Assembly: GCF_001484965.1 (NCBI RefSeq)
Contig: NZ_KQ947393.1
Location: 76,234-140,233, forward strand
DNA from: Shouchella shacheensis
GTDB lineage: Bacteria > Bacillota > Bacilli > Bacillales > Bacillaceae_D
Reading direction: 5' to 3'
DNA length: 64,000 nucleotides
Within the stretch, counting starts at the first letter, position 1, and every line of letters starts with the position of its first letter. Below the pieces are notes generated by a model. It searched no databases and was not told the origin of the DNA. It was given only the letters and a program-made list of their open reading frames with translations. This document shows positions 54,873-63,828 of this stretch, piece after piece. A program made the translations under genes and the position numbers.

Positions 54873-55805
54873 TTACGCTTTTTGTACAAGCTTCCAGTTA
54901 ATGAGTGAAAACAAGCCAATAATGACAAACATCATCCAGGAAACCGCTGAGGCATAGCCAAACTGATGTTCAATAAACCCTTCATTATACATGTAAAGCG
55001 TCATCGTCATACCGGCTCCGCCTACGCCGCCTGAGTTTCCTAGAAGAACCTGGGGCTCGGTGAAAATCTGCATCGACCCGATCGTAGTCATGATCACTGT
55101 AAATAGGATGATCGGCCTCAGCAGCGGGATCGTAATCTTAAAGAAGATTTGCCTCTTATTTGCTCCATCAATAACGGCCGCTTCATACAGCGTCTTTGGA
55201 ATGCTTTGCAGGCCTGCCAGGTAAATGATAGCGTTATAGCCAACAAAGCGCCACACGACCATAGAGGCAATGACAACTTTAATGAGAAAGCTCGAGTTCA
55301 ACCATTCCAGCCCCTCGATTCCAACGAGAGAAAGTAAATAGTTTAGCAAGCCATATTGATTGCTGAAAATCGTTTCAAAAATAATCGCTACCGCCACAAT
55401 GGACGTGACATTTGTGATAAAAAACATCGTTCGGTACGCACCTCGAAATTTTAGCATGGGGAGGTTCAGCATGAACGCAATTACCAGCGCAAAAAATAAC
55501 ATCGGTATACTAGAAAGAAACCAGATGGCAAAGGTGTTTCCGACCGCCTGCCAAAAGCTTGGTTCCGTTAATAAAAATTGAAACTGAGAAAACCCGACAA
55601 ATTCCATCTCGCCAAGGCCGGACCAGCTATGAAAAGCAAGATAAAAAGAAAACAATATCGGGAATAAACCAAAAATTAAAAACAAAATAAAGAAGGGGGA
55701 AATAAATAGGTACAGCACCCGGTTCCTCCAAATTTGTGACCAAAGCGAAGGTTCCACTGCTCTTGGCTTTCGATCTTTCTCTAAAAGAGGCGCTGGTTTA
55801 CTCAT
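54873..55805 (-). CDS. carbohydrate ABC importer 5, permease (MalF/AraP type)
   Basis: A 310-residue permease with a 30-residue hydrophilic tail; EAA loop EAAVIDGANKRQIFF and TIPLLRP. ATG at 55805 (MSKPAPLL) follows GGAGGGG and overlaps the binding-protein stop by 8 nt, so the two are coupled. Confidence 0.92.
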   Translation of the reverse strand: MSKPAPLLEKDRKPRAVEPSLWSQIWRNRVLYLFISPFFILFLIFGLFPILFSFYLAFHSWSGLGEMEFVGFSQFQFLLTEPSFWQAVGNTFAIWFLSSIPMLFFALVIAFMLNLPMLKFRGAYRTMFFITNVTSIVAVAIIFETIFSNQYGLLNYLLSLVGIEGLEWLNSSFLIKVVIASMVVWRFVGYNAIIYLAGLQSIPKTLYEAAVIDGANKRQIFFKITIPLLRPIILFTVIMTTIGSMQIFTEPQVLLGNSGGVGGAGMTMTLYMYNEGFIEHQFGYASAVSWMMFVIIGLFSLINWKLVQKA

Positions 55806-57081
55806 CTTCTTCCCCTCCATTTGTGGTCCGTCTTGACAGCTCTCGTTCCGCTTGCTTTTGGACATCCTCCCACGCTTGCTCCGTATCCTTTCCGCCTCTT
55901 TCCATCACGGCAAGCTCCTCATGATACATGGTACGAAAGGCGTGATAATGCTCTCCATAATAAGTAATGGGAACATTTTGTGCTGCTTCTGAAAATATCT
56001 CCGTTACAATTTGATTGCCGTAGAACGGATCCTGTTCAGCCAGCTCATCCGCTTCAAGTGTGTCAATGGCTGATGGAAACAAATCTACGCCTAAGTAATG
56101 GTTCAGCTGATTTTCCGAAGATACGAGCCATTTTATAACCTCTACGGCATCTTCCTTATGATCGGAGGAATTCAACACACCAATAAAGGAACCACCATTA
56201 TTGCCATCTCCCCCAGGAGCTCTTGCTACGCGCCACTCCCCAGCTGTGTCCGGAGCCGAATCCTTCAGGATATTGGACTCCCATACGGCTCCGACAAAGG
56301 AGGCCACATCTCCATTATTAAGGGCTGCGTTTCGTTCCTGCCCCTCTACTACTCTTGCAGTAAGATCCAGCTGATTGATTTGTGAAGCAATCTCCCACGC
56401 TTCTCTTACCGTTCCTTCATTTCCAATGTATTCCTCGTCTTCCGTAAAAAACTTATCCGGCTGTTGCTCCACGTATTGATTAAACACACGTTCAAGGTTG
56501 TCGAACATCTTGACGCCTGTGGTTTCTTTCATTTGCTTGGCGGCGTCTATATACTCATCCCACGTTTGAAGCTGAGCACTTACTTCCGCTGGATCACTTG
56601 GAAGCCCAGCTTCCTCAAATAAATCTGTTCGATAATAAAGCGCAGTAGGTCCCGTATCAATCGGCAGAGCGATAAGGGCACCAGTATCTGGGTCTAAGAC
56701 TGTATTCCATTTCCAATCCAAGTACTCTTTTCTAATTTCCTCTGCTCCATAATCCATGAGATTCACAAACCTATCCTGATACGAAAGATATTGAGATGCC
56801 CAGTCATTTAAAGCGACAATGTCCGGACCTCTGTCCGCAATAAGAGAAGTATGAACCTTTGTTTTATATTCATCTCCGCCGATTTTCTGCGCATCAATAG
56901 TAATATGGGGAAATTCCTCTTTAATTTGTTGAATAACATTATCGTCCAGGCTGCGGGTCCAGTACCATAATGTTAAAGTGGTCTTCTCTTCCTCATTTGT
57001 AGTGACTGCTTCCTGGCATCCTGAAATCAGCGAACTAGCTATAATGATTAGAAGACTGAAAGAAAAAATGCATTTTTTCAT
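55798..57081 (-). CDS. carbohydrate ABC importer 5, substrate-binding lipoprotein
   Basis: A 427-residue family 1 solute-binding lipoprotein; lipobox LISGC (Cys23 counting from an upstream TTG, one less from the ATG chosen here). ATG at 57081 is 7 nt from GGGAGG. A perfect cre lies 36 nt upstream. The neighbouring remains of rhamnogalacturonan acetylesterase genes hint that the cargo may be a rhamnogalacturonan oligosaccharide, but that is only context. Confidence 0.9.
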   Translation of the reverse strand: MKKCIFSFSLLIIIASSLISGCQEAVTTNEEEKTTLTLWYWTRSLDDNVIQQIKEEFPHITIDAQKIGGDEYKTKVHTSLIADRGPDIVALNDWASQYLSYQDRFVNLMDYGAEEIRKEYLDWKWNTVLDPDTGALIALPIDTGPTALYYRTDLFEEAGLPSDPAEVSAQLQTWDEYIDAAKQMKETTGVKMFDNLERVFNQYVEQQPDKFFTEDEEYIGNEGTVREAWEIASQINQLDLTARVVEGQERNAALNNGDVASFVGAVWESNILKDSAPDTAGEWRVARAPGGDGNNGGSFIGVLNSSDHKEDAVEVIKWLVSSENQLNHYLGVDLFPSAIDTLEADELAEQDPFYGNQIVTEIFSEAAQNVPITYYGEHYHAFRTMYHEELAVMERGGKDTEQAWEDVQKQAERELSRRTTNGGEEDE

Positions 57082-57116
57082 CAAATCGCCTCCCTATAGA
57101 ATGAATCATCTTTTTA

Positions 57117-57131
57117 AGATAACGCTTACAT
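57117..57131. promoter_or_regulatory. cre site (CcpA) upstream of importer 5
   Basis: Minus-strand ATGTAAGCGTTATCT matches WTGNAANCGNWNNCW at every fixed position. Confidence 0.78.
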
Positions 57132-57344
57132 TTTTCAATTTACATTACCTCTACCCCCTCTTGTGTTTCATTCATCTGTTGTTCGAGGACTCAGGTGCTG
57201 CCAGACCAGAGTAAGCCTTCTGCAATTTCTTATTGCTCACATGGATTCCTCCCTGTACGATGAGTATATTATATAGTGTTTTTTCTATGAATGTATATAA
57301 TAATCAGGCATTTAACATAAAAAAATCGCACTGAGGGGGATCCT

Positions 57345-57715
57345 TATGACGCATGAACGGTATGTGCTCAGTCCGGTCAATGAACAGCACCTTCCCGTCT
57401 ATGTAGAGACTGCTTCCTTTCGACAGAAGTGAGCAGGATTGGAAAAGCACCCTGGAACGTGCCGCAGCCGTGTAATGTTTCAAATAATGCTTATGGTCCT
57501 CGTCAGGTCGGTATAACGCTCAGACTTATTTTTTGCATTATCGTTATGGCCCATCTGGATTAGCAGATAATCTCCTGGCCAAGCTTACCTGCGTTCGTTT
57601 TCAACCGTCCTTCGGCGATAAACGTTTTCTCGAGCTCCTTCTGCCAATGCCACGGTTGAGCATCGAGGCAAGACCCTCGAACAGCAAGTCGGCTTTTTAG
57701 TCAAAGGCGGGTCGG
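57345..57715 (-). pseudogene. frameshifted rhamnogalacturonan acetylesterase (SGNH) remnant
   Basis: On the minus strand three reading frames in turn give NRGIGRRSSR, then FIAEGRLKT, then GDYLLIQMGHNDNAKNKSER, and after another shift EDHKHYLKHY and PILLTSVERKQS. In order, these are the conserved block II (GGRSS), the linker and the GHND block III of RhgT/YesT-like acetylesterases. The N-terminal GDS block and the C-terminal catalytic DxxH are missing. At least three frameshifts and an in-frame stop make it non-functional. Such enzymes remove acetyl groups from pectin rhamnogalacturonan I. Confidence 0.75.
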
Positions 57716-57764
57716 GTATCAATGATTAGAATTAGTACACTACCTTAAACTTTACCTGCTTACA

Positions 57765-57960
57765 TGCATGCAGCTTTAGCTAGTGGATGACAACCACTTG
57801 AACTGGCCATCCCCGCAGCTTCTCGGCTTCTTCTCATGGATTTGGAATAGTCGGCAAAAAAGTGGAGATGCAGCAACCATTTATTTGTGGAGCCGTATCA
57901 TTAAGCGTCTTCAGATCGTAGACATTAAGCGAACGAGCTAAACTGGCTTTTTAAACTCAT
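57765..57960 (-). pseudogene. C-terminal fragment of a second acetylesterase-like gene
   Basis: Minus-strand frames give SLNVYDLKTLND, then after a shift HFFADYSKSM and HPLAK near the end. This resembles the acetylesterase C-terminus, where a Val-Asp-Leu strand precedes the catalytic THF-x-xYGA motif and a final LPLAK-like tail. It lies upstream of the fragment that holds the enzyme's N-terminal half, so either two tandem genes decayed or the pieces were rearranged. The stretch 57961-58228 holds no gene; AACTGGCTT (about 57948) can pair with AAGCCAGTT (about 58008) ahead of a T-run. Confidence 0.45.
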
Positions 57961-58228
57961 TCTAAGCTGAAAATCATAGATAAATTCTTATAAGATCAGG
58001 GTTTGAAGCCAGTTTTTTATCTATACCTCACATGTTCCCTTTGACTTTATTGATATCATAATTTTATAAAAATGTTAAAAACTTGTGTGGCCCACTTTTT
58101 CAACCAGGCCAAAACACGGTGTACATTCGCATCAGCTCAATATTCATAAAGAAAAAGGCACTCTGATGCTCCACCAAAAGAATGAATTATTTTAAATTTA
58201 CCCTGGATTGTAGTTCCACCTTGAGTGT

Positions 58229-58834
58229 CTAATGAATAATTCCATTTACCCGTAAATAACTAAGAACCTTTTGAACAGATTCCTCGATAGTTTTTTGTTC
58301 AGTATCAATGACTAGCTCCGGTCTTTCTGGTTCTTCATAAGGGGAACTAATGCCAGTGAAGCTAGGGATGGTACCACTACGTGCCTTCTTATAGAACCCT
58401 TTTACATCTCTGCGTTCACATTCATCCAAGCCACACTTTACAAATACTTCAATGAACTCTCCTACTTCAAGAATTTCTCGCACAGAATTCCGATCCTCTT
58501 GAAAAGGTGAAATAAAAGCGGTCGACACAATGGTTCCTGCTCCAACAAACAGTTTTGCCACTTCTCCAATTCTCCGGATGTTTTCTTTTCTATCTTCATT
58601 AGAGAAGCAAAGGTCTTTATTTAGCCCATGGCGAATATTGTCACCGTCCAATACATATGTCTTCATCCCAAAATCGAATAGCGTCAGATCCAGCGCATTT
58701 GCAAGCGTTGATTTCCCCGCACCTGATAATCCTGTGAACCAAATTACACAACTTTTATGTGCATTGCTTTTTTGACGTTGTTCCTTCTGAACAGTCGCTT
58801 CGTGCCATAAGATGTTAGATTTTTTTTCGACCAT
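58229..58834 (-). CDS. cysC: adenylyl-sulfate kinase
   Basis: A 201-residue APS kinase of normal length. Walker [10 protein letters not shown] (35-43), [13 protein letters not shown] (62-74), the [13 protein letters not shown] helix, SPFQEDR and the APS lid [21 protein letters not shown] are present. It phosphorylates adenosine 5'-phosphosulfate to PAPS with ATP. It is the last of a four-gene run with the permease, ATP sulfurylase and sulfatase-like genes. No PAPS or APS reductase gene is included, unlike the B. subtilis cysH-cysP-sat-cysC operon. Confidence 0.95.
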   Translation of the reverse strand: MVEKKSNILWHEATVQKEQRQKSNAHKSCVIWFTGLSGAGKSTLANALDLTLFDFGMKTYVLDGDNIRHGLNKDLCFSNEDRKENIRRIGEVAKLFVGAGTIVSTAFISPFQEDRNSVREILEVGEFIEVFVKCGLDECERRDVKGFYKKARSGTIPSFTGISSPYEEPERPELVIDTEQKTIEESVQKVLSYLRVNGIIH

Positions 58835-58855
58835 ACTTTTTTCCTTTCTTCTACT

Positions 58856-59926
58856 TTATTGGCGGTCATTCAGCGTTTTTCTATGTTCTCCTTGGATAGA
58901 TCGATAGAGACTGTAAGATCCAACCGTTGCCACAAAAACACTAATAAGAACAAATAACGTATAAAAATCCCCTGAGTGGAACAGAAGAATAAGGCCATAC
59001 GAAATGGCTAGCGCAACCAATGGGGAAGAAATCCAGACCTTTACAATTCGTCTAATCACTGATTTCTGCCAAAGAGCAAAGCCGTTTTCCGCAGTGCCTA
59101 CTCCCACAATCGCTGATGTCGTAATTTGTGTAAGAGGGACAGGCATTCCAAACATCGAAGCTATAACAACGAGAGAACCACCAGTAAACGAAACCATGCC
59201 GCCCTGTATCAATGACAAGTTGGTAATTCGTTTTCCGTTCGTCTCTAGTACTCTACCGCCTAGGGAAAATGCTCCTACCGCCACGAAGAATCCCCCTATC
59301 ACAACAGCGGTACTTACATCCAAGACGCCTGCCCCAACCAGGGGGCCAACTGCGTTAGCCACATTATTCATACCGGCAGCAAACGCCTCAAAACAGCCAC
59401 ACATTACAACTAAGATAGCGAGTGGCTTACGCCATTTTCCTTTTCCAGATAGGAATGGGAAATTCTTTTCAAGTAACTGAATCACTTTCCCAAAAACAAA
59501 TGCAAGAATGAAAGAGGCGACCGGCAGTGTGATCCAAAAGCTAACGATGAAGAGTAGATGCTGCCAATAAAGCGACTGAAAGGCAATACCCGTTCCGACA
59601 ATAGACCCAACTACAACTTCACTTGTGGATAAGGGTATGCCAATTATATTTGCAATAAATAATGTTAAGCATGAAGCCGAGAGAACAATAAGAACTACAT
59701 CGATTTGCATCACATTCGTTGGGACAATCCCCTCTCCGATGGTTCGAACTACCTCTCCCCCAGCAAGTGCTCCACTCCATGCACACACGCCCACGAGAAG
59801 CATGGCTACACGCCTTCTTTTAATCGCACCACTTCCATATGCCGGACCCATAGCCGCAGCCGTCCCACTCGCGCCTATATTCATCGCAAAGAAAAATGCA
59901 ATTACTACAGCTGCTAGCTCTAGCAT
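58856..59926 (-). CDS. cysP: PiT-family sulfate permease (CysP type)
   Basis: A 356-residue PiT-family transporter with about ten helices and the duplicated family signatures FFFAMNIGASGTAAAMGPAYGSGAI at the N-terminus and GMNNVANAVGPLVGAGVL near residue 205. In B. subtilis the PiT protein CysP, linked to sat and cysC as here, imports sulfate rather than phosphate; the Ala-Ser version of the first motif and the context support sulfate. I chose ATG at 59926 (MLELAAVV) after GGAGG; the longer reading begins inside the ribosome site. It overlaps nothing and is 21 nt from cysC. Confidence 0.88.
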   Translation of the reverse strand: MLELAAVVIAFFFAMNIGASGTAAAMGPAYGSGAIKRRRVAMLLVGVCAWSGALAGGEVVRTIGEGIVPTNVMQIDVVLIVLSASCLTLFIANIIGIPLSTSEVVVGSIVGTGIAFQSLYWQHLLFIVSFWITLPVASFILAFVFGKVIQLLEKNFPFLSGKGKWRKPLAILVVMCGCFEAFAAGMNNVANAVGPLVGAGVLDVSTAVVIGGFFVAVGAFSLGGRVLETNGKRITNLSLIQGGMVSFTGGSLVVIASMFGMPVPLTQITTSAIVGVGTAENGFALWQKSVIRRIVKVWISSPLVALAISYGLILLFHSGDFYTLFVLISVFVATVGSYSLYRSIQGEHRKTLNDRQ

Positions 59927-59985
59927 GCTCACCAACCTCCTCCTTTCATCACTCAATCATGTGACCGGTCCATGGAAAGTGTGTT

Positions 59986-61110
59986 CTAGTCGCTTACTCC
60001 TTTTATTAATACTTCAACTACTTCTTTCCTGCTAAATTCTGGGGGAGGAAAAATACCGTCTTTTAACATTTCACGCACCTTTGTACCCGAAAGAACAACA
60101 CGTTGGCTTGAATCATGGGGACATGTCTTTTGGGAAGCCATATTGTCACATGATTTACAAAAGAAGCTATGCTCAAAGAAAAGCGGCTTAATACCAAGCT
60201 CTTCCTCATCGAATTCAGAAAAGACATGTTGGGCATCGTAGGTACCATAATAATCTCCTACTCCGGCGTGGTCTCTACCAACAATAAAATGAGTGCACCC
60301 ATAATTTTTTCGCACTAGTGCATGAAAGATCGCTTCTCGAGGTCCTGCGTAGCGCATTGCTGCTGGAAAGACGGACATGAACACAGATTGTTTTGGGTAA
60401 TAGAGATTAAGCAGTACCTCGTAACTCTCCATCCGAGCCTCCGCTGGTACATCGCCCGCTTTTGTTTCCCCGACGAGAGGATTTAAAAACAAGCCATCCA
60501 CTGTCTCGAGTGCTGCTTTTTGGATGTACTCGTGAGCTCTATGCACGGGGTTTCTCGTTTGAAAACCCACAACAGTCTTCCACCCTCTTTTTGCAAACGC
60601 CTCCCTCGTTTCGACTGGGTCTAAATAGTAACGTGCAAAACGTGTATGCTCAACGCGGCGAGTCAATACGATCTCTCCTCCTACATAGAAGGGGGATCGG
60701 AAGTACATATTAGAAACTCCTGGATGGGAGACATCCTCAGTCCGGTACACTTGTCTTGCCTCAATAGACTTATCCGGCAGGTACACATCTTCAACCTTGA
60801 TTACCCCAAATACGCGACCCTCATAGACTAGCTTTGCCTTTGCTCCAGCTAGAAGCGATGCTGCTTTCTCTTCAGGAACAGGAAGAGTAATCGGAATGCT
60901 CCAAGGAGCCCCATTAGCCAACCTCATCGTATGAACAACAGATTGATAGTCTGACTTGTTCATAAAACCTGTTAAAGGGCTATAGGATCCTATCCCAATT
61001 AATTCGAGATCAGACAACGCACATGTATCTAACTCAATTTCTTCCTTGATGCTTGAGGTATCATACGACAATTCTACTGAATTAATTAAGGGTTCTGATA
61101 AAACCTCCAT
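59986..61110 (-). CDS. sat: sulfate adenylyltransferase (ATP sulfurylase)
   Basis: A 374-residue ATP sulfurylase of the Bacillus dissimilatory-type monomer family. The nucleotide motifs [12 protein letters not shown] (about 193-204) and [12 protein letters not shown] (about 287-298) are intact, and the C-terminal Cys cluster [15 protein letters not shown] is typical of bacillary Sat. It makes adenosine 5'-phosphosulfate from ATP and sulfate. ATG at 61110 follows AAGGAGG. It lies 92 nt after the sulfatase-like gene and 59 nt before the permease. Confidence 0.95.
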   Translation of the reverse strand: MEVLSEPLINSVELSYDTSSIKEEIELDTCALSDLELIGIGSYSPLTGFMNKSDYQSVVHTMRLANGAPWSIPITLPVPEEKAASLLAGAKAKLVYEGRVFGVIKVEDVYLPDKSIEARQVYRTEDVSHPGVSNMYFRSPFYVGGEIVLTRRVEHTRFARYYLDPVETREAFAKRGWKTVVGFQTRNPVHRAHEYIQKAALETVDGLFLNPLVGETKAGDVPAEARMESYEVLLNLYYPKQSVFMSVFPAAMRYAGPREAIFHALVRKNYGCTHFIVGRDHAGVGDYYGTYDAQHVFSEFDEEELGIKPLFFEHSFFCKSCDNMASQKTCPHDSSQRVVLSGTKVREMLKDGIFPPPEFSRKEVVEVLIKGVSD

Positions 61111-61202
61111 GCTCTTCCTCCTTGTTCTTGTAAAGCTTGATATGTTTTGGCTGGCCCACTTAAATCAGAAAAGGGACACGCCATTATATAGATTCAATCC
61201 CT

Positions 61203-62600
61203 TCATCTACTCTTAACCATTAGATCGTGTAAATAATCAAAGCGTTCTCGACTGGGATTTTCTTTCCATTCCTCCCAAGTCAAACCAACCTCTGAAAGGA
61301 TACGTTCGATTCTTTTACGGAAGGGCAAGCCTTGTTGCTCAAGCACATATTCCATTGGATCTTGATTGCCTTGTAGTTTCTGTTCAATCCATTGATCCAG
61401 CTCCCGTTCAAACCCTTCAGCAACAGTTGGTGCCGATACAATAAGATTATTTTTTTCTGCTGGATCAAGCTGAAGATCATACAGCTCGCGCTCTGGACGT
61501 TTGAATACCCCTGCATCCATGGTGCGTATGAATTTATACTGACTTGTACGTACTGCCCGACTAGCTTGCCAAGCACACTCGCTCAGAAAAAGCTGTGGAT
61601 GTGTTTCTTGTTTTTCTCCATTGATGACAGACCACAAGCTTCTCCCATCCATGCTTTCCGGCAATGGTATGCTTAACGCCTCTAATATTGTCGGCATCAT
61701 ATCAACCTGCTGCACCTGCCCTTTAACTCTTTTTTTCTTGTTAATCCTCCCAGGCCATCGCATAATCATCGGAACTCTCACCGTGGGCTCATAGAGACCG
61801 CAATGGTCCCAGTAAATCTGATGTTCTGTCAGACTTTCCCCATGATCACCAAACAGAATGAGAAAAGTTTCTTCATAAATGCCTAATTCCTTCAAGTACT
61901 CATCGAGCTCTTTTAGCAAATCATCCAAATAACGAATTTCCGAATCGTATAAGGCATTGATATAATCGGCATCCTTTACTGGACCAATATGTTGAAAATG
62001 ATGCTGTTTAAAAAAAGGATAGGCCAAGTGGTTATAGGCTGGTTCGACACTTTGATATGCCGTACCATCATATGGGTTTCGATCTGGCGGATAAAATTCC
62101 GGTATATATTTTTCTGGAGGTAAATAAGGCGTATGTGGGTCCCAGTAATGAAGAAATAGAAAGAAGTCTTCTTCCTGGTGCTCTTTAATCCAGAGTTTTG
62201 CCAAATCATTAACTCTTCGACCATCAATCCAACGTGTACGGCCAATTGAATTAACATAATACTGATACCCTCTGGCAAACCATTCCTGCAAATGATAAAG
62301 GTTGTCAACAGCGGCAGTCGTATATCCATAATTCCTTAGTAGGGTGGGTAGCCAATCAATTGATTTAGGTAGAAAACTAAGGGAGGATCCATGGGAAACT
62401 ACCCCAGTTGTTAATCCTACCTTTCCAGTAAATATGCCAGTATGTGCCACTTCCGTTGGAATATCAGCAGCAAAAGCTTGCTCAAATAGGACACCTTCTG
62501 ATGCAACCTGATCAAGATAAGGGCTTGTGTTACGATGGTATCCGTAGCACCCTAAACGATCAGCCCTTAATGTATCAATGGAAACAAAAATTATTTTCAT
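61203..62600 (-). CDS. sulfatase-like hydrolase of the alkaline phosphatase superfamily, Thr at the nucleophile position
   Basis: A 465-residue cytoplasmic protein with the sulfatase fold. Metal ligands are Asp9 (VSIDTLRADRLG), Asp252 and His253 (FGDHGES), and WDPHTPYLPP (153-162) is a family block. In the usual motif C/S-x-P-x-R-x4-TG the sequence here is TEVAHTGIFTGK (49-60): Thr49 stands for Cys/Ser, Val51 for Pro and His53 for Arg. Formylglycine therefore cannot form. The enzyme may use Thr directly, as phosphatases and phosphonate hydrolases of this superfamily do, and could cleave a phosphate, phosphonate or sulfate ester. Linkage to sat-cysP-cysC favours sulfate. There is no signal peptide, so the substrate must be imported. 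Confidence 0.85.
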   Translation of the reverse strand: MKIIFVSIDTLRADRLGCYGYHRNTSPYLDQVASEGVLFEQAFAADIPTEVAHTGIFTGKVGLTTGVVSHGSSLSFLPKSIDWLPTLLRNYGYTTAAVDNLYHLQEWFARGYQYYVNSIGRTRWIDGRRVNDLAKLWIKEHQEEDFFLFLHYWDPHTPYLPPEKYIPEFYPPDRNPYDGTAYQSVEPAYNHLAYPFFKQHHFQHIGPVKDADYINALYDSEIRYLDDLLKELDEYLKELGIYEETFLILFGDHGESLTEHQIYWDHCGLYEPTVRVPMIMRWPGRINKKKRVKGQVQQVDMMPTILEALSIPLPESMDGRSLWSVINGEKQETHPQLFLSECAWQASRAVRTSQYKFIRTMDAGVFKRPERELYDLQLDPAEKNNLIVSAPTVAEGFERELDQWIEQKLQGNQDPMEYVLEQQGLPFRKRIERILSEVGLTWEEWKENPSRERFDYLHDLMVKSR

Positions 62601-62820
62601 CTTATCCCCCCGTTGAGTATATATAAGCTTTCATAACAAATGTGCATTAGGGTTTAAAGTTCACCCATCAAACCACAGTCTAGGTCGCATGCTCCTTGCT
62701 AAAAACCTTGCAACCAATGACGATATCTCCATCGCATTATGATCCTCATACGCATGTTAATCATGTGCATAATCCTAAATCTCCCTTCATTTCAAGGCGA
62801 TAAGTTAGTTAACCCCGCCA

Positions 62821-63477
62821 CTATATCTGTTTTTGTTCCTTTTCTTTCGCTTTCAAGATGGTCGCTCTCTGTCTTTTTTGAATATGTGTGAAAGCTATCT
62901 CGGCAGACCACATTAGAAAAAAAGCAATCAAGCTTGCGGCTGTTATTGGAACGAGACCAGGGAGCTGAAACAAAACAACAAAGATAATAAGGAGACCTGA
63001 AATCATCATGATGGTTGGTAATGGAGACACAACCATTGTCAAAAAAGCAGTTTTTATTGTGGCCAAGATATTGTTTGCGTAATAAGTGAACACTGGAAAG
63101 ATATAAAGAGCAGTAAGGATGTAAATAAAGGTAGTCATAAACCATACATTCATTAATAGAAAGAATGTCATTCCACCCAGCTGCTGTATTAATTCATAAT
63201 AAACAAATAGTGCGAGCCCAGTAATGAAGACAATGTAGCCAAGCTTATTGCTTTTAAAAAAATCACATTTGAATTGGTACCAAAACCTTTTAAAAACAGG
63301 GATGTCTGTTTCTCCCTCCAGCCATTTCCTTATGATAAAAAACATCGCTGCAAGAGCGGGGAAAAATCCGAATAACACAAGGGAGGCAACAGAAAAAACA
63401 ACGAATAAAGTGTTTACATAAACGAATTTCAAAATCCATTCTGGGATCTTTAAAATGCCGAAGCCAATACCTTGCAA
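62821..63477 (-). CDS. YesL-like DUF624 membrane protein
   Basis: A 218-residue DUF624 protein with the block FGFFPALAAMFFIIRKWLEG (about 36-55) and five to six helices; the C-terminus is Lys/Glu-rich. TTG start at 63477 after GGGAGG. It is upstream of the sulfatase-like gene on the same strand with about 220 nt between. Here the usual importer partner is not in view; it may lie beyond the window or be importer 5. Confidence 0.83.
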   Translation of the reverse strand: MQGIGFGILKIPEWILKFVYVNTLFVVFSVASLVLFGFFPALAAMFFIIRKWLEGETDIPVFKRFWYQFKCDFFKSNKLGYIVFITGLALFVYYELIQQLGGMTFFLLMNVWFMTTFIYILTALYIFPVFTYYANNILATIKTAFLTMVVSPLPTIMMISGLLIIFVVLFQLPGLVPITAASLIAFFLMWSAEIAFTHIQKRQRATILKAKEKEQKQI

Positions 63478-63599
63478 AGCACTTTCCTCCCTTTCATAAA
63501 GGCTATCCTAATGCGATAGCAAACTCTGCTTTCATTTTATAAAAAATAAAAAAGATTTTCCGTGTTGATCAGGACAATGGAACGGCTGTTAAAGCCACA

Positions 63600-63622
63600 G
63601 AAAAAGAGCCGGAAAGGCTCTC
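63600..63622 (-). terminator. terminator of the gene entering from the right edge
   Basis: Minus-strand GAGCC and GGCTC pair around TTTC/CG and are followed by TTTTTC. It fits the 3' end of the partial gene at 63829-64000. The stretch 63623-63828 holds nothing recognised. Confidence 0.7.
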
Positions 63623-63828
63623 AGATTGATGAAAAATCTCCTATTTTGCAAGTTGAACTTTGAAATTAGAAGGTTTTTCAGTTTCACTTCTCATCCGACA
63701 CTATATACAGCTGGTTTAAATGTTTTTGTCACTTGACCCAGATTACATGAAGCTTGATGTCAAAGACTGTCCCAAAAGCCCTCCGTTCTGAGTTGTTATT
63801 TCTCCGCTCTACTATTGACTTTTTCCAT

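Noticed and set aside
59004-59480. A 158-codon plus-strand frame opposite cysP
   Set aside because: It mirrors hydrophobic helices of the permease, has a Pro/Thr-rich composition and no ribosome site.
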